Source: Actinomycetota bacterium | GTDB lineage: Bacteria > Actinomycetota > Actinomycetes > S36-B12 | DNA length: 30,820 bases | Direction: 5' to 3' | Assembly: GCA_009700485.1 (NCBI GenBank) | Contig: WLLZ01000006.1 | Span: forward strand, 1 to 30,820 | In this document: positions 30,342 through 30,820 of the stretch, piece after piece | Layout: every line of letters begins with the position of its first letter | Numbering within the stretch: the stretch's first letter is position 1 | Program-made: the position numbers and the translations under genes | Notes under the pieces: model-generated | Database searches by the model: none | What the model saw: the letters and a program-made list of their open reading frames with translations, nothing else | Told to the model about the DNA's origin: nothing

Positions 30342-30820
30342 TGGCTACGTCGCTAACCCCGGTCCTGCACTTAGTCACCTGCGGTTCTGTTGATGACGGT
30401 AAATCGACCCTTATTGGTCGGTTACTGGCCGAAACCGGAAGCGTTCCGGCTGATCAACTCGAGTACGCGCGCCAAACCCGACGCGGTGGTTCGACCATTC
30501 CGGTGGGTGAAATTGATTTCTCGCTTCTAACCGATGGCCTAGAAGCAGAACGCGAGCAGGGCATCACTATCGATGTTGCATACCGACACATGAACTTGCC
30601 TAATGGGCGCCGCGTTTTGATTGCCGATGCCCCAGGGCATGAGCAGTACACCCGAAACATGGCGGTAGCTGCCTCAAATGGCGATGTCGCGGTGCTGCTA
30701 GTTGACGCTGCACGTGGGGTGCGTAAGCAAACGCACCGGCATTTAACCGTCTGCGCTTTGATGGGTGTCAAGACGGTGGTGATCGCGGTGAACAAGATGG
30801 ATCTAATTGATTACGACCGC
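30341..30820 (+). CDS. cysN: Sulfate adenylyltransferase subunit 1, N-terminal part (cut by window end)
   Basis: GTPase subunit, related to EF-Tu, that powers APS synthesis by CysD. The 160 codons present hold the G domain: G1 GSVDDGKST (15-23), switch I EREQGITIDVAYR, G3 DAPGHEQY (96-103) and G4 NKMD (151-154). The gene is open at the right edge, so it cannot be seen whether it is fused to APS kinase (CysC). ATG 30341 overlaps the cysD stop by one base. Confidence 0.97.
   Translation, partial: MATSLTPVLHLVTCGSVDDGKSTLIGRLLAETGSVPADQLEYARQTRRGGSTIPVGEIDFSLLTDGLEAEREQGITIDVAYRHMNLPNGRRVLIADAPGHEQYTRNMAVAASNGDVAVLLVDAARGVRKQTHRHLTVCALMGVKTVVIAVNKMDLIDYDR

Overview
The window is a dense, almost entirely plus-strand block of housekeeping genes from an actinobacterium (Actinomycetota). 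The gene order pyrR-pyrB-pyrC-carA-carB-pyrK-pyrD-pyrF-gmk-rpoZ-coaBC-metK-priA-def-fmt-rsmB-rpe-ribD-ribE-ribBA-ribH-hisE-hisG is an extended version of the arrangement known from mycobacteria and streptomycetes. The protein details also fit: an ATPase-degenerate PriA, a mycobacterial-type omega subunit, and an SseB-like gene near infC. GC content looks mid-50s percent by eye, low for the classical high-GC genera, so a lineage of aquatic actinobacteria such as the Nanopelagicales is plausible. That placement is inference only.

Positions 1-1086 hold the C-terminal three quarters of pyruvate kinase. Positions 1109-11614 form the UMP pathway operon. It starts with a promoter and a PyrR-binding RNA hairpin that contains the pyrR Shine-Dalgarno sequence, and it carries pyrR, pyrB, pyrC, carA, carB, pyrK, pyrD, pyrF and gmk, mostly with stop/start overlaps. 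The nucleoid-protein gene mihF, usually found before gmk, is missing, so gmk is joined directly to pyrF.

Positions 11583-24578 hold short units: rpoZ-coaBC, metK-priA, def-fmt-rsmB, rpe-ribD, ribE-ribBA-ribH and hisE-hisG. Most of these begin with the same signal: a TANNNT -10 box exactly six bases before the start codon, as expected for leaderless mRNAs. The same signal precedes the minus-strand SseB-like gene. A strong intrinsic-terminator hairpin lies inside the 5' end of priA.

Positions 24575-26231 hold the minus-strand SseB-like gene and a divergent CynX/NimT-type MFS transporter. Positions 26240-27769 are the infC-rpmI-rplT operon, with a roughly 230-base structured leader and a rare ATC start for IF3. 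A SpoU-family rRNA methyltransferase follows. The window ends with a predicted Fe(II)/2-oxoglutarate oxygenase translationally coupled to cysD and cysN (sulfate activation); cysN runs off the edge.

No tRNA, rRNA, CRISPR array, insertion sequence or prophage was seen. The most interesting items are the repeated leaderless-promoter geometry, the oxygenase-cysDN coupling, the terminator inside priA and the infC leader. There is no clear wholly new multi-gene system.
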